A stretch of DNA of 53,772 bases from Propionibacteriaceae bacterium AM104-82 (GCA_027658995.1 JAQDQK010000024.1:1105-54876), one strand, 5' to 3'; counted from the stretch's first letter, positions 33,955 to 42,173 are shown. Notes: a model not told the origin generated them from the letters alone. Translations and numbers: made by a program.

Positions 33955-34988
33955 TCCCGAGGCGCCTGGTCCTCGTCGCCACCGGCGCCCTCGGGCTCGG
34001 TGGATGCGCGCTGACCACTCCGGATAAGCCGTCTGGGCCGACCTCGCCGGAAGGGCAGGGCTGCCTCGCCGGCCTTCCCGCCGGGCGCAGCGTCGCACCG
34101 GACCTCCCGGAGGGCCAGGTTCGGGTGGCGGGGAGCCTCGCCGTCTCGCCTGATGACCGCTACGCGGCCTCGCTGAGCCCGTTCGGAGGCAGGGCGGCGC
34201 TGACGGTGTGGGACGCCTCAGACGGACGGATCGTCCAGCGCATCGAGGGTGTCTCGGGCGCGAACCTGTCCTTCGCCGGCCCTGAGACGCTGGTCTTCTC
34301 GTCGGGGGCCGCCGTCGGCATCGTCGGAGTGGACGGGGCCAACCCGCGCCACCTGGTCACCGGGCATTCCGCGGCGACGGTCGCTGGCATGCCCGACGCC
34401 AGCATCGCAGGCCTTGCCGCCAGGGACGGGGTCGCCGTGAGCGTCGGGGCGGATCAGACGGCCCGCTGGATGCGGCTGGACTCATGCACCGTCGAGGATC
34501 CGATCGGGCTTGAGGGAACGCCGACGTCGATCTCGCTGGTCGGCGAGCACACCGCGCTGGTCAGCGGCTGGCCGGGTGGCGTGGTGGAGGTGCAGCGGTC
34601 GGGGCAGTCGAGACGGGTCCTGGACGACGACGCCTACCTGGTGATCTCCGGCATCGGCGACGCGTTCCGCGCGGCGGTGGTGAAGAAGTCGGGCAACCGG
34701 ATCGTCGTGCTCACGGCGTCCGGGGAGATCGTCCGCGAGATCACGACGTCGCGGCGCGCCACCTCGGTGGCCCTGGACACCGAATCGCGCCTGGCCTACG
34801 TCGACCTCGACCATCCGGGGTTCTTCATCTCGGCCCCCGGCTCCGACGAGGGCGTCCTCGTCGAGTCTGTTGAGGGGACGGGCGCCGTCGCGTTCGCCGG
34901 AGGGTCGGTGTTGAGTTGCTCCCTGGCCATGGGAGTCGAGAGGTGGAGCCTGGACGGCGCCGCGCTCGGCCGGTTCGAGGCCCCGTGA
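33951..34988 (+). CDS. Beta-propeller-like lipoprotein
   Basis: 345-residue exported lipoprotein with lipobox LGLGGC after a short signal peptide (PRRLVLVATGALG). The rest is a series of beta-strand repeats like WD40/YVTN blades, for example LAVSPDDRYAASLSPFGG, ALTVWDASDGRIVQRIEG, AAVGIVGVDGANPRHLV and IVVLTASGEIVREI. It is the last gene of the five-gene operon and overlaps the zincin gene by four bases (ATGA). A surface lipoprotein so tightly coupled to a secreted-type peptidase may be its receptor, substrate or immunity protein; none of these is shown by sequence. Confidence 0.72.
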   Translation: MIPRRLVLVATGALGLGGCALTTPDKPSGPTSPEGQGCLAGLPAGRSVAPDLPEGQVRVAGSLAVSPDDRYAASLSPFGGRAALTVWDASDGRIVQRIEGVSGANLSFAGPETLVFSSGAAVGIVGVDGANPRHLVTGHSAATVAGMPDASIAGLAARDGVAVSVGADQTARWMRLDSCTVEDPIGLEGTPTSISLVGEHTALVSGWPGGVVEVQRSGQSRRVLDDDAYLVISGIGDAFRAAVVKKSGNRIVVLTASGEIVREITTSRRATSVALDTESRLAYVDLDHPGFFISAPGSDEGVLVESVEGTGAVAFAGGSVLSCSLAMGVERWSLDGAALGRFEAP

Positions 34989-35145
34989 GGGCTGGCTGAG
35001 CCACCCGTCGAGCCGTCCGCCGTCCGGGCGCGCGGTGCCCATTCATCGCGGTCCGACAGGACCCGTCGGCCCTTTCTGCACGATCGGGGGCGCGACCCGG
35101 CCACCGGACCGACACGACCGCTCAGTTCAGCTCAGCGCCTGCCAG

Positions 35146-35373
35146 TCAGTTCTTGCGGCCCCACTTGAGGTAGACCAGCGGCAGGATGCCGAGCGAGTTG
35201 ACCAGCGCCAGGCCGCCGACCCACAACTCCTTGGGGCCGTTCAGGTCCTCCTGATCGCGCCGGGCGATGTCCATCAACGCGTAGGCGCGCAGGCCAGCGT
35301 CGGCGAGTCCTCCGACGCCGAGCAGGAACTTCGCGGGCTTCGGCAGGTTCTCAAACTTCTTGGCTGTGCTCAT
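35146..35373 (-). CDS. Small membrane protein of unknown function
   Basis: 75 residues with two hydrophobic segments (KFLLGVGGLADAGLRAYALM and LWVGGLALVNSLGILPLVYL) joined by a charged loop, ending KWGRKN. AGGAGG eight bases before the ATG at 35373 makes it a credible gene. I recognise it only as a type of small actinobacterial membrane protein. The 157 bases upstream of its stop (34989-35145) hold no gene. Confidence 0.75.
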   Translation of the reverse strand: MSTAKKFENLPKPAKFLLGVGGLADAGLRAYALMDIARRDQEDLNGPKELWVGGLALVNSLGILPLVYLKWGRKN

Positions 35374-35447
35374 CGTTGTGCCTCCTGATCCCCAGCGTAA
35401 CCCCACCGGGCGGAGCGGCTCAGGGATGCCGGTGCTAGCTTCGAGGC

Positions 35448-36226
35448 ATGTCCGATCCGGCCGACATCCCCCTCCTCGAGCACGACCCGAGCCCGTCCGC
35501 CCTCATCGAGCCGACGGCGCTGATCTCCCCCCGCGACGACATGCCCAAGGCCTGCGTCCTGACGTGGTTCCGCGACGCCGCAGAGCGAGCGGTGACCGAC
35601 ACCTTCGGCCGCAGGATCATGCAACTGCCTGGGAGGACGGGCCGCGTCCCGTCTATGAGATCGAGCACGAGGGGCGTCCTGTCGCGCTCGCGCCGATGCC
35701 GGTCGGAGGTGCGCCGTCCGCGGCCGCCCTCGAGGAACTGATAGCGCTCGGCTGCCGCTCTTTCGTTGCCTGCGGCGGCGCTGGCGTGCTGCGCCCCCTG
35801 CCGCTCGGCGACCTGGTGCTCGTCACCTCCGCGCTGCGCGACGAGGGCGCGTCGTACCACTACCTGCCGCCGTCGCGGGTCGTCGACTCGGACGGGCACG
35901 CGGTCACGGTGCTGCGCGACACCCTCACCGACCTGGGAGTGCCCTTCACGGAGGGCCGCACCTGGACCACCGACGCCATCTACCGCGAGACCCCCGAGCG
36001 GATCCGGCGGCGCACCGAGGAGGGCTGCGTCACCGTCGAGATGGAGGCCGCGTCGGTCGCGGCGGTCGCCAGGTTCCGCGGCGTCCGCCTCGCCCAGGTG
36101 CTCTACGGGGGCGACGACCTGACGGGGGAGGTGTGGGACGAGCGGTCGTGGCAGTCGCGCCACGACGTGCGCGACCGGCTGATCCGGATCGCGGCGACGG
36201 CGGCGCTGCGCCTCGAGCTGCCCTGA
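35448..36226 (+). pseudogene. Nucleoside phosphorylase (PNP/UDP family), frameshifted
   Basis: The N-terminal part starts at the ATG at 35448 (MSDPADIPLLEHDPSPSALI, later VLTWFRDAAERAV). Near 35615-35635 the homology jumps into the next frame, where AWEDGPRPVYEIEHEG continues and runs to the stop at 36226. That part includes CRSFVACGGAGVL, TDAIYRET, and VTVEMEAASVAAVA, the nucleoside-binding M-E motif of uridine/purine nucleoside phosphorylases. The shift corresponds to loss of one base (or gain of two). Everything else looks intact, so it is either a recent mutation or a sequence error. A TAGCTT box ends seven bases before the ATG. Confidence 0.8.
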
Positions 36227-36267
36227 AATCCGGGTCGGGCGCGCCGGTTGGTGGCAGGATCGCCGCC

Positions 36268-36609
36268 ATGGGAACGATCGACGACTACCTCGCAACGCTC
36301 GACCCCGCGGACGCGGCGATCATCGCACGAGCCTACGAGGTGGCCCGGAAGGCCGTGCCGGAGGCCGAGCAGGGCACCGGCTACGGGATGCCAGCGCTCA
36401 CGTACAAGGGCAAGGGGCTGCTGTCGGTGATGCGCGCCCGCCATCACTTCGGCGTCTACCCGTTCAGCGGCAAGGTGGTCTCCGCCGCCGAGGACCTGCT
36501 GGAGGGCGTCGACCACTCCAAGGGCACCATCCGGTTCCAGGCAACCTCGCCGCTCTCCGACGAGGTGGTCGAGCGACTCGTGACGCTGCGTCGGGCCGAG
36601 CTCGACTGA
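36268..36609 (+). CDS. DUF1801/YdhG-like protein
   Basis: 113-residue cytoplasmic protein of the DUF1801 (YdhG, 'iron chaperone' annotation) group: IDDYLATL at the start, GYGMPALTYKGKGLLSVMRAR and HFGVYPFSG in the middle, GTIRFQATSPLSDEVVERLV at the end. The ATG at 36268 fits the family start; a CAGGAT box eight bases upstream may be a leaderless -10. The next gene starts two bases after its stop, so both are probably one transcript. Its biochemical role is not established. Confidence 0.82.
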   Translation: MGTIDDYLATLDPADAAIIARAYEVARKAVPEAEQGTGYGMPALTYKGKGLLSVMRARHHFGVYPFSGKVVSAAEDLLEGVDHSKGTIRFQATSPLSDEVVERLVTLRRAELD

Positions 36610-36611
36610 GG

Positions 36612-37787
36612 ATGGCGCTCCCCCGACAGGTCAGCGACGACGAACGCCGCGCCCGGCTCGGCATCAGACACGCGCTGGCCCCCTCCCATCGCGCTGCCGA
36701 CGCCGTCGGCGCCGCCCGGGCGACCGTCGCGCTGCACAGCACCGAGCCCGCCAGCGTCGTCCTCTCCGCCCTCTCGCGCACCGACGACCTCACCGCCGAG
36801 GACATGGTCGCGGCGTTCGACCGCGGCGACCTGGTGCGCCAGGTGTCGATGCGTCGAACACTTTTCGGCCTGCCGCGCGACCTGCTGCCCGCCGCCCTCG
36901 GAAGCATCTGCACCCGGATGGCAACGCGGGCGCGCAACGAACTGGTCAAGGGTGCTGCCGCGGCGGGCAAGACGGACCCCGAGCGGTGGGTCGAGCGGGC
37001 CGTCGACGCCGTCGAGGCCGAGCTTGAGGCGTCGGCGCCCTTGACGGCCGCCGAGATCCGGGAGCGGGTGCCCGCCGCCGACGGCCGCTACCCGCAGGGC
37101 GCAGGGACGAAGTGGGCCTCGATGGTGCAGTTGGCACCGAGGGTGGTGCTGCTGGCCGCCATGCAGGGTCGCGTCGTGCGCTGCGGCGAGCATCCCGACT
37201 GGCGGATCAGCCGCCCGACGTGGACGACCATGCGGCGACGACTCGGCGAGGTCGCCCCGCTCGATGAGCGGTCCGGCTACGCGGAACTGGTGCGCAGGTG
37301 GCTCGCGAAACACGGGCCGGGCACCGTCGAGGATGTCGCGTGGTGGCTGGGCGCGACCAAGGGTGCCGTCCGGATGGCGTTGGGCGATGTCGACGCCGTC
37401 GAGGTTCGGCTGGCCTCCGGTGCGACCGGGTGGCTGCTGCCCGACGACGCTGGCCCGGTGGACGATCCTGGGCCGTGGGTCGCGCTGCTCCCGGTGCTCG
37501 ACCCGGCGATCATGGGCTGGCGCGACAGGGACTTCCTGCTGGGGCGGCACGCGCCGCTGCTGTTCGACTCGGTCGGGAATGCGGGCACCACAGCGTGGGT
37601 GGACGGTCGGGTCGTCGGGGTGTGGGTGCAGGACGACGCGGGGCGCGTCGAGGTCCGGCTGCTGGAGCAGGTGCCGACGCCCGCGCGCGATGCGCTGGAG
37701 GACGAGGCGGCGCGGCTGACCGGGTGGCTCGAGGGTCGACGGGTGTTCCCGGTCTACCCGTCTCCCGCGATGCGTCAGGCCCGGTAG
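36612..37787 (+). CDS. AlkZ/winged-helix (HTH_42) family protein
   Basis: 391-residue member of the AlkZ-like family, which includes DNA glycosylases that unhook alkylated or crosslinked bases. Family features are RQVSMRRTLFGLPRDLLPAAL, LLPVLDPAIMGWRDRDFLLG and GRVVGVWVQDDAGRVEVRLLE. The QxQ pair usually following 'GLQAQ' in the catalytic loop of characterised AlkZ proteins appears here as LHSTEPAS (H-S-T), so activity may differ. It is two bases downstream of the DUF1801 gene. The 3' end overlaps the convergent MFS gene by 13 bases. Confidence 0.8.
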   Translation: MALPRQVSDDERRARLGIRHALAPSHRAADAVGAARATVALHSTEPASVVLSALSRTDDLTAEDMVAAFDRGDLVRQVSMRRTLFGLPRDLLPAALGSICTRMATRARNELVKGAAAAGKTDPERWVERAVDAVEAELEASAPLTAAEIRERVPAADGRYPQGAGTKWASMVQLAPRVVLLAAMQGRVVRCGEHPDWRISRPTWTTMRRRLGEVAPLDERSGYAELVRRWLAKHGPGTVEDVAWWLGATKGAVRMALGDVDAVEVRLASGATGWLLPDDAGPVDDPGPWVALLPVLDPAIMGWRDRDFLLGRHAPLLFDSVGNAGTTAWVDGRVVGVWVQDDAGRVEVRLLEQVPTPARDALEDEAARLTGWLEGRRVFPVYPSPAMRQAR

Positions 37788-39043
37788 CGGCGGAACGCGG
37801 GGAACGCGAGCGCGACGGCGAGGATGCCGACCAGCACCAGCAGACCTCCGCCACCGGACGCCCAGGCGGGGCCGACGACCTCCGACGCGGCTCCGTGCAG
37901 CACGTCGGCGACGCGTGGTCCTCCCGCGACCACGACGATGAACACGCCCTGGAGCCTGCCGCGGACGTCGTCGTCGGCGGCGCTGAGGAGGATCGTCTGG
38001 CGGAACGAGGCCGAGATCATGTCCGCGGCTCCGCCGACCACCAGCATGCCCAGCGCGGCGCCCAGCATCAGTCGGCTGGCGAGCGGCGCGAATCCGACGA
38101 ACAGCCCGAAAAGCGCCATGGCGGCTCCCCAGGCGGAGATGGCGAGCAGCACCGCGATCCCCTGCCGTCTGACGCGTGAGACCCAGCCGCTGAACACGCC
38201 ACCGAGCACGGCACCGGCTGGCATCGCGGCGAACAGCAACGCGAACTCGATCCCGCCCTCCTCGGGGCCGCCGAACGCGACGTGGGCGATCTCGGGGTAG
38301 AGCGCCCGGGACATGCCGAAGATCATGGCGATGAGGTCGACGAGGAAGCTGAGCAGCAGGACCTTGTGCCACGCCAGGTAGCGCAGGCCGTCGATGACCG
38401 AGCGCAGCCCCGGTGATCCCGAGCGGGATTCGACGGGCAGCGGGGGCAGTCGGTAGACGGCGTACAGGGTCGCGAGCAGGGTGACGGTGTCGATCAGGTA
38501 CAGCCACGAGTAGCCGAGCACCGGGATCAGCGCGCCGCCCACGAGCGGCCCCGCGATCGCACCGGCCGACATCACCGTCATGTTGAGGGCGTTGGCGGCG
38601 GGCAGTTGTTGCAGTGGGATCAGCTTGGGCAGGATCGCGACCCGCGTCGGTTGATTGACCGCGAAGAAGGCCTGCTGCAGCGAGAACAGGCCGAGCAGCA
38701 GCCACACGTTGTTCAGCCCCAGGAAGGCCTGTAGCCAGAACAGGCCGGAGGTGACCACGAGGCCGATGGTGGTGATCTCGAGCAGGCGGCGGCGGTCGAC
38801 GTGGTCGGCGAGCGCCCCGCCCCAGAGCCCGAACACGATGAGGGGGACGAGCCCGAAGATGCCCGTCAGGCCGACCATGCCGGAGGACTCGGTGATGGCG
38901 TAGATCTGGGCGGGGACGGCGACGACCGTCAGTTGGGCGCCGATCACGGTGACGATGTTGGCGACCCAGAGGCGCCGGAAGTGCGGCTCCCTGAGCGGCC
39001 TGACGTCTGCAAACAGGCCGCGCATCCGCTCGGCGAGGCTCAC
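37775..39043 (-). CDS. Major facilitator superfamily transporter
   Basis: 422-residue membrane protein with about twelve hydrophobic segments, of the MFS group often annotated as enterobactin-exporter/EntS-like. Loop 2-3 motif is GLWGGALADHVDRRRLL; NQPTRVAILPKLIP and GAIAGPLVGGALIP are typical. The start codon is GTG at 39043 with no strong ribosome binding site; a later in-frame ATG at 39025 is possible. The gene is on its own and ends inside the AlkZ-like gene. The substrate is unknown. Confidence 0.87.
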   Translation of the reverse strand: MSLAERMRGLFADVRPLREPHFRRLWVANIVTVIGAQLTVVAVPAQIYAITESSGMVGLTGIFGLVPLIVFGLWGGALADHVDRRRLLEITTIGLVVTSGLFWLQAFLGLNNVWLLLGLFSLQQAFFAVNQPTRVAILPKLIPLQQLPAANALNMTVMSAGAIAGPLVGGALIPVLGYSWLYLIDTVTLLATLYAVYRLPPLPVESRSGSPGLRSVIDGLRYLAWHKVLLLSFLVDLIAMIFGMSRALYPEIAHVAFGGPEEGGIEFALLFAAMPAGAVLGGVFSGWVSRVRRQGIAVLLAISAWGAAMALFGLFVGFAPLASRLMLGAALGMLVVGGAADMISASFRQTILLSAADDDVRGRLQGVFIVVVAGGPRVADVLHGAASEVVGPAWASGGGGLLVLVGILAVALAFPAFRRYRA

Positions 39044-39161
39044 CGCGTTGTCGCTTGGACGATCACGTCGTCAGGCTACTCGCGCTGGCGGTCCACTCGG
39101 AATCCGTCCGTGGGGGTGTGCAGGGTTGGACGAACTTGTCGCTCTCGGCTGACCCTGTCCG

Positions 39162-39372
39162 CGGTCCCCGGCTTGTCGCGGGGGCTGTGGGCTGGATTGG
39201 GCGCCCCGGTCGCTCTTGGCGAGTCGTCCTCGGGTCCTGGCTCGTCGCGGGGTCGGTTCGCGGTCGGTGCGCTGTGTTGGGGGCCGCTCTTGAGCATGTC
39301 CGCCGCTCCAGGCCCATCGAGGGGTCGGTCCGCGGGAGGAGCGCTGCGTTGGGGCCTCTCTTGGCTGGTCTG
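39162..39372. repeat. Three degenerate ~70-75-bp tandem repeats
   Basis: Three diverged units, starting near 39162, 39231 and 39307, each contain GTCGCGGGG or TCGAGGGG, a GCTG(T/G)(G)TTGGG core and a terminal CTCTTG. They fill most of the 449-base gap between the MFS and idi genes. No gene is credible here. Confidence 0.5.
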
Positions 39373-39412
39373 TCAGCGGTTTCCCTGGTTCGTCCAGGAT
39401 CGGTCAGCGACA

Positions 39413-39482
39413 CCACGACGAGTCGCCGTCGCTGCCCCGTCGTGATCGGCGGAGGCGTGCGCGACTCGCTACTTCTGGTGAC
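39413..39482 (+). pseudogene. Fragment duplicated from the ybaK-like gene
   Basis: On the plus strand the sequence GTCGTGATCGGCGG, then GTGCGCGACTCG, encodes PVVIGGGVRDSLLLV, which matches VVIGGGVRDSKLLV near the end of the YbaK-like protein encoded at 41611-42150. DNA similarity extends upstream through GACGAG...TCGC with small indels. It is a short remnant without start or stop, inverted relative to its intact relative about 2.2 kb away. Confidence 0.65.
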
Positions 39483-39492
39483 GAGGCGCGTG

Positions 39493-40071
39493 CTATCCGG
39501 CGAGGCCGAGCGTCCTGAGTTGCCGCCACTGCAGCACGGCCCATGGGCTGATCAGGAACGGCGCGTCCTCAACGACCCGGTCGAGAGCCTCGGTGCTGAC
39601 CCAGTCGAAGGCGGCGACCTCGTCGGCGCGGGGGCTGGGCGCGAGGTCGGCGTCGAGCAGCCAGACGGGGCAGATCTCGTTCTCGACGACGCCCGAGTCG
39701 TCGACGGCGCGGTAGCGGAACTCCGGCAGCGCCAACCGCAGGGCGGAGGCGTCGACGTCGATGCCCAGTTCGGCGCGCCCGTGCCGGACGATCGCGTCGG
39801 TCGGCTCCTCGCCGAGGTCGGGGTGGCCGCAGAACGCGTTGGTCCAGACGCCGGGCCAGGTGAGCTTGGTGATCGCCCGGCGCGACATCAGCCAGAGCCC
39901 TTCGGAGTTGCGGACGTGGCACGAGAAGGCGCGATGCAGCGGGGTCGCGTCGGTGTGGACGCTCAGCTTCGGCGCGGTCCCGAGGACGTTGTTGTCGTGG
40001 TCGACGAGGATCACGTTGAGCCCGACGGCGGCGTCGTCGGTGGGCAAGCTGAGGTCCTGGGGCGCGGTCAT
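39493..40071 (-). CDS. idi: Isopentenyl-diphosphate delta-isomerase, type I
   Basis: Nudix-fold enzyme of 192 residues that interconverts isopentenyl and dimethylallyl diphosphate. The catalytic cysteine is in the NAFCGHP motif and the metal-binding glutamates in VVENEICPVW; HRAFSCHV and TKLTWPGVWT are also typical. I used the ATG at 40071. A TATGGT box ends eight bases before it, which supports this start on a leaderless mRNA over an ATG four codons upstream. No other isoprenoid gene is nearby. Confidence 0.92.
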   Translation of the reverse strand: MTAPQDLSLPTDDAAVGLNVILVDHDNNVLGTAPKLSVHTDATPLHRAFSCHVRNSEGLWLMSRRAITKLTWPGVWTNAFCGHPDLGEEPTDAIVRHGRAELGIDVDASALRLALPEFRYRAVDDSGVVENEICPVWLLDADLAPSPRADEVAAFDWVSTEALDRVVEDAPFLISPWAVLQWRQLRTLGLAG

Positions 40072-40144
40072 AGGCCGGACCATACCCACCCAGTCACGGA
40101 AGGACGAACCGGCGCTCGCCCAGGTCGCTCCGGCGGCAGGCCCC

Positions 40145-40224
40145 AGCACCGTTCCCCGAGCAGGGGGCGACACCACCCCCGACGGCGGATCCCAAGCAGG
40201 GCCAGCATCGTTCCCCGAGCAGGG
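40145..40224. repeat. Short direct repeat upstream of idi
   Basis: GTTCCCCGAGCAGGG occurs at 40151-40165 and 40210-40224, each preceded by AGCAYC, with 59 bases between the units. It lies in the 304-base gap between the start of idi and the stop of the DUF5709 gene, which otherwise shows no gene. Confidence 0.55.
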
Positions 40225-40375
40225 CGCCTGCGCCCGTGTCGAGGGTTCCGACACCACACACCGCCCATCACCGACGGAGCCAGACAGCGACCAAAGAACC
40301 GGAGGCCTCGACCAACCTCAGCTTCCGGGGTGCGCAACGGCGGACGGCCCCGGTCCTGGGCCGCGCGGCCGATGA

Positions 40376-40765
40376 TCAGTAGCCCTCGTCGTCGGCCTCG
40401 GCGACGTCCCCGGCCTCGAGTTCGGCGTCGGCGTACTCGTCGTCCTCGGTGTAGGAGTAGTCGAACGTCGCGTTCGGATCGGGCTCCTCCTGCGCGAGGT
40501 ACTCGTCGATCGTCTCCCCCTCGCCGGTGTCGTTGCGCGCCTCGTGCGGGCGCAACTCGGCGTCGGTGGGCAGGTTCGGGTCGTCGGGCACCCAGAAGGC
40601 CGGATCGGCTCCGTCGTCGATCAACTCGTCGCTGCCGAGGTCCTCGGCCGTGACGATCCCGTAGGGGTGGCTCTCCTCGGCGATCTGCTCGGCGTCGAGG
40701 GACTCCAGGCCGTCGGGGTTTCCGTCTTCCAGGTCGAAGTCCAGCGCATCCTTGTCTTCACTCAT
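40376..40765 (-). CDS. DUF5709 acidic protein
   Basis: 129-residue, strongly acidic, probably disordered cytoplasmic protein (MSEDKDALDFDLEDGNPDGL; EESHPYGIVTAEDLGSDELI; ADPAFWVPDDPNLPTDAELR; C-terminal run of Glu/Asp/Tyr). The HPYGI and ELRPHEARND-like segments fit DUF5709, a family seen mainly in actinobacteria, of unknown function. The ATG at 40765 has no clear ribosome binding site. A family A palindrome lies 178 bases upstream of the start. Confidence 0.8.
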   Translation of the reverse strand: MSEDKDALDFDLEDGNPDGLESLDAEQIAEESHPYGIVTAEDLGSDELIDDGADPAFWVPDDPNLPTDAELRPHEARNDTGEGETIDEYLAQEEPDPNATFDYSYTEDDEYADAELEAGDVAEADDEGY

Positions 40766-40943
40766 GGACCAACACTGCACGCCCATCCGGCTTGGGACAA
40801 GACCCGATTCTGGCCCGACGCCGAGACGTGGCGGGATTGGGACGCATGCATCCGCCCGACCACGGAGGGAGGCACGAGCACGGAGCCAAGTGCGACAGCG
40901 ATGCCTCTCACGGTGGACGGCTGGGCGCGGCGCGGGTGGCTCG

Positions 40944-41023
40944 TTGAGCATGTTTGGTAACTCGTTTCGGATCTGATCGTTCAAACTCGGCGTGTCGCGC
41001 AACGAGCAACCGAACATGCTCAA
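40944..41023. repeat. Long palindromic repeat, family A copy 2
   Basis: 80 bp with the same 23-base left arm as copy 1 (TTGAGCATGTTTGGTAACTC...) and a right arm differing by one base from copy 1. Its 34-bp centre shares GATCTGA and GTTCAAAC with copy 1. It lies between the DinB stop and the DUF5709 start, both on the minus strand. Confidence 0.85.
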
Positions 41024-41053
41024 ACCCTCACCCAGCCACCAGGCGACGGGACT

Positions 41054-41614
41054 CTACCGACCCAACTGGTCGCGGCGCAGGTACAGGTCGCGCAGGAGCG
41101 CGATCTCGGCGCCGTGGTGGATGACCTCGCGGTGGATGTGGATCACCATCGCGGCCATCGAGTCGCTCTCGAAGCCCGGCTCGCGGCAGTTGAGGCGCAG
41201 GTCCTCGTCCGTCAGCGACTCCACGCCCGCGCGCCACCTCGCCTGCCCCGCGTCGAGTTCCGCCAGGGCCTCGGCGGCGCTGAGCGGGTACGAATACTCG
41301 TGGTGGTTCATCGCAGGCCCGCCGAAGTAGCGGGCGTTCCGCTCACCGAACACCCCGGCGATGATGTGTCCCATCCGCCAGGCGATCGTGGTGACCGGTT
41401 CCGGATCGGGGACGGGGATCTCGAACTCGATCACGCCAGGCCCGAGGCCGAGCACGCCGTCGCGGCCCTCGTCGATGCTGCGCACGGTCCACGCGTCGGG
41501 CACCGGCCGCCAGAAGTACTCGTCATTGCTCAGCCCTTCGAGGCGGGGCCGCAACTGGTTGTCCCAGTGCCAGACGAGTTGGTTCAGCAGGTCATCGCGC
41601 CACTCCGTGCTCAC
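41054..41614 (-). CDS. DinB-family protein
   Basis: 186-residue four-helix-bundle protein of the DinB/YfiT superfamily, many of which are metal-dependent, thiol-dependent transferases. Candidate metal-binding histidines are in WRMGHIIAGVFGERNARYF and VIHIHREVIHHGAEIALLRDLYL, the latter a typical C-terminal segment; the bundle start LVWHWDNQLRPRLEGLSNDEYFW is also family-like. The GTG start at 41614 overlaps the stop of the ybaK-like gene as GTGA, so the pair is co-translated. The thiol cofactor is likely mycothiol in an actinobacterium, which is inference. Confidence 0.85.
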   Translation of the reverse strand: MSTEWRDDLLNQLVWHWDNQLRPRLEGLSNDEYFWRPVPDAWTVRSIDEGRDGVLGLGPGVIEFEIPVPDPEPVTTIAWRMGHIIAGVFGERNARYFGGPAMNHHEYSYPLSAAEALAELDAGQARWRAGVESLTDEDLRLNCREPGFESDSMAAMVIHIHREVIHHGAEIALLRDLYLRRDQLGR

Positions 41615-42150
41615 GCGTCCGCCCCGATCGTCAGGCGCAGCACCTGCGCGTTGGGCAACCGTCCGAGGTCGGCGCCGTCGACGAGAAGCTTCGAGTCGCG
41701 CACTCCCCCGCCGATCACGACCGGCCCAGCGGACGCGACCGCCTCGTCGACGAGGATTGGCCAGTCCGCCGGCAGCCCGACGGGGGTGATGCCGCCCTGC
41801 GTCATGCCGGTGAGTTCCTCGGCGGTCGCCTGGTCGGCGAACGACAGTTTGCGCATCCCGAGCGCCTTGCGGACGGTCTTGTTGACGTCGGCCTTGTCGG
41901 TGGCGAGCACCATGACGGCGGCATGCACGCTGTCCTCACCGCGGCGCCCGAACACGACGACGCAGTTGGCTGATGCCTCCGGGGCGACGTCGTAGGCCTC
42001 GCAGAACGCGGCCGTGTCTGCGAGCGTCGCGTCGATCGCGGCGACCCGCGCTCCGGGCACCGTGTCGGCTGCCGCGGCGACCGGGGCCGCGACCAGTTCG
42101 GGGCGCGCCGTCAGCGGTTCCCAGTCCAGATTTCCTTCTGCTGATGCCAT
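41611..42150 (-). CDS. YbaK/aminoacyl-tRNA deacylase-like protein
   Basis: 179-residue protein of the YbaK/ProX family, which removes mischarged amino acids from tRNA. Family segments are ADVNKTVRKALGMRKLSFA, GMTQGGITPVGLP and VVIGGGVRDSKLLVDGADL. The ATG at 42150 is eight bases from a TAGCCT -10 box on the minus strand, suggesting a leaderless transcript. It is divergent from the transporter gene, with 29 bases between the start codons. The physiological tRNA substrate is unknown. Confidence 0.87.
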   Translation of the reverse strand: MASAEGNLDWEPLTARPELVAAPVAAAADTVPGARVAAIDATLADTAAFCEAYDVAPEASANCVVVFGRRGEDSVHAAVMVLATDKADVNKTVRKALGMRKLSFADQATAEELTGMTQGGITPVGLPADWPILVDEAVASAGPVVIGGGVRDSKLLVDGADLGRLPNAQVLRLTIGADA

Positions 42151-42157
42151 GCCGATC

Positions 42158-42173
42158 AGGCTACAGCTAGCCT
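42158..42173. promoter_or_regulatory. Symmetric divergent leaderless promoter
   Basis: AGGCTACAGCTAGCCT has perfect 6-base arms. Each arm is a TAGCCT -10 box on its strand: one ends eight bases before the ybaK-like ATG, the other seven bases before the GTG of the transporter. One palindrome may therefore carry both -10 elements and also act as an operator. Confidence 0.5.

Noticed and set aside
35600..35640. Programmed frameshift in the nucleoside phosphorylase
   Set aside because: I see no slippery heptamer at the join, and the family is not known to use frameshifting; mutation or error is simpler.
38801..40653. Plus-strand frames across the MFS-idi gap and idi
   Set aside because: They consist of tandem-repeat translations and antisense of idi; no start signal or family was found.
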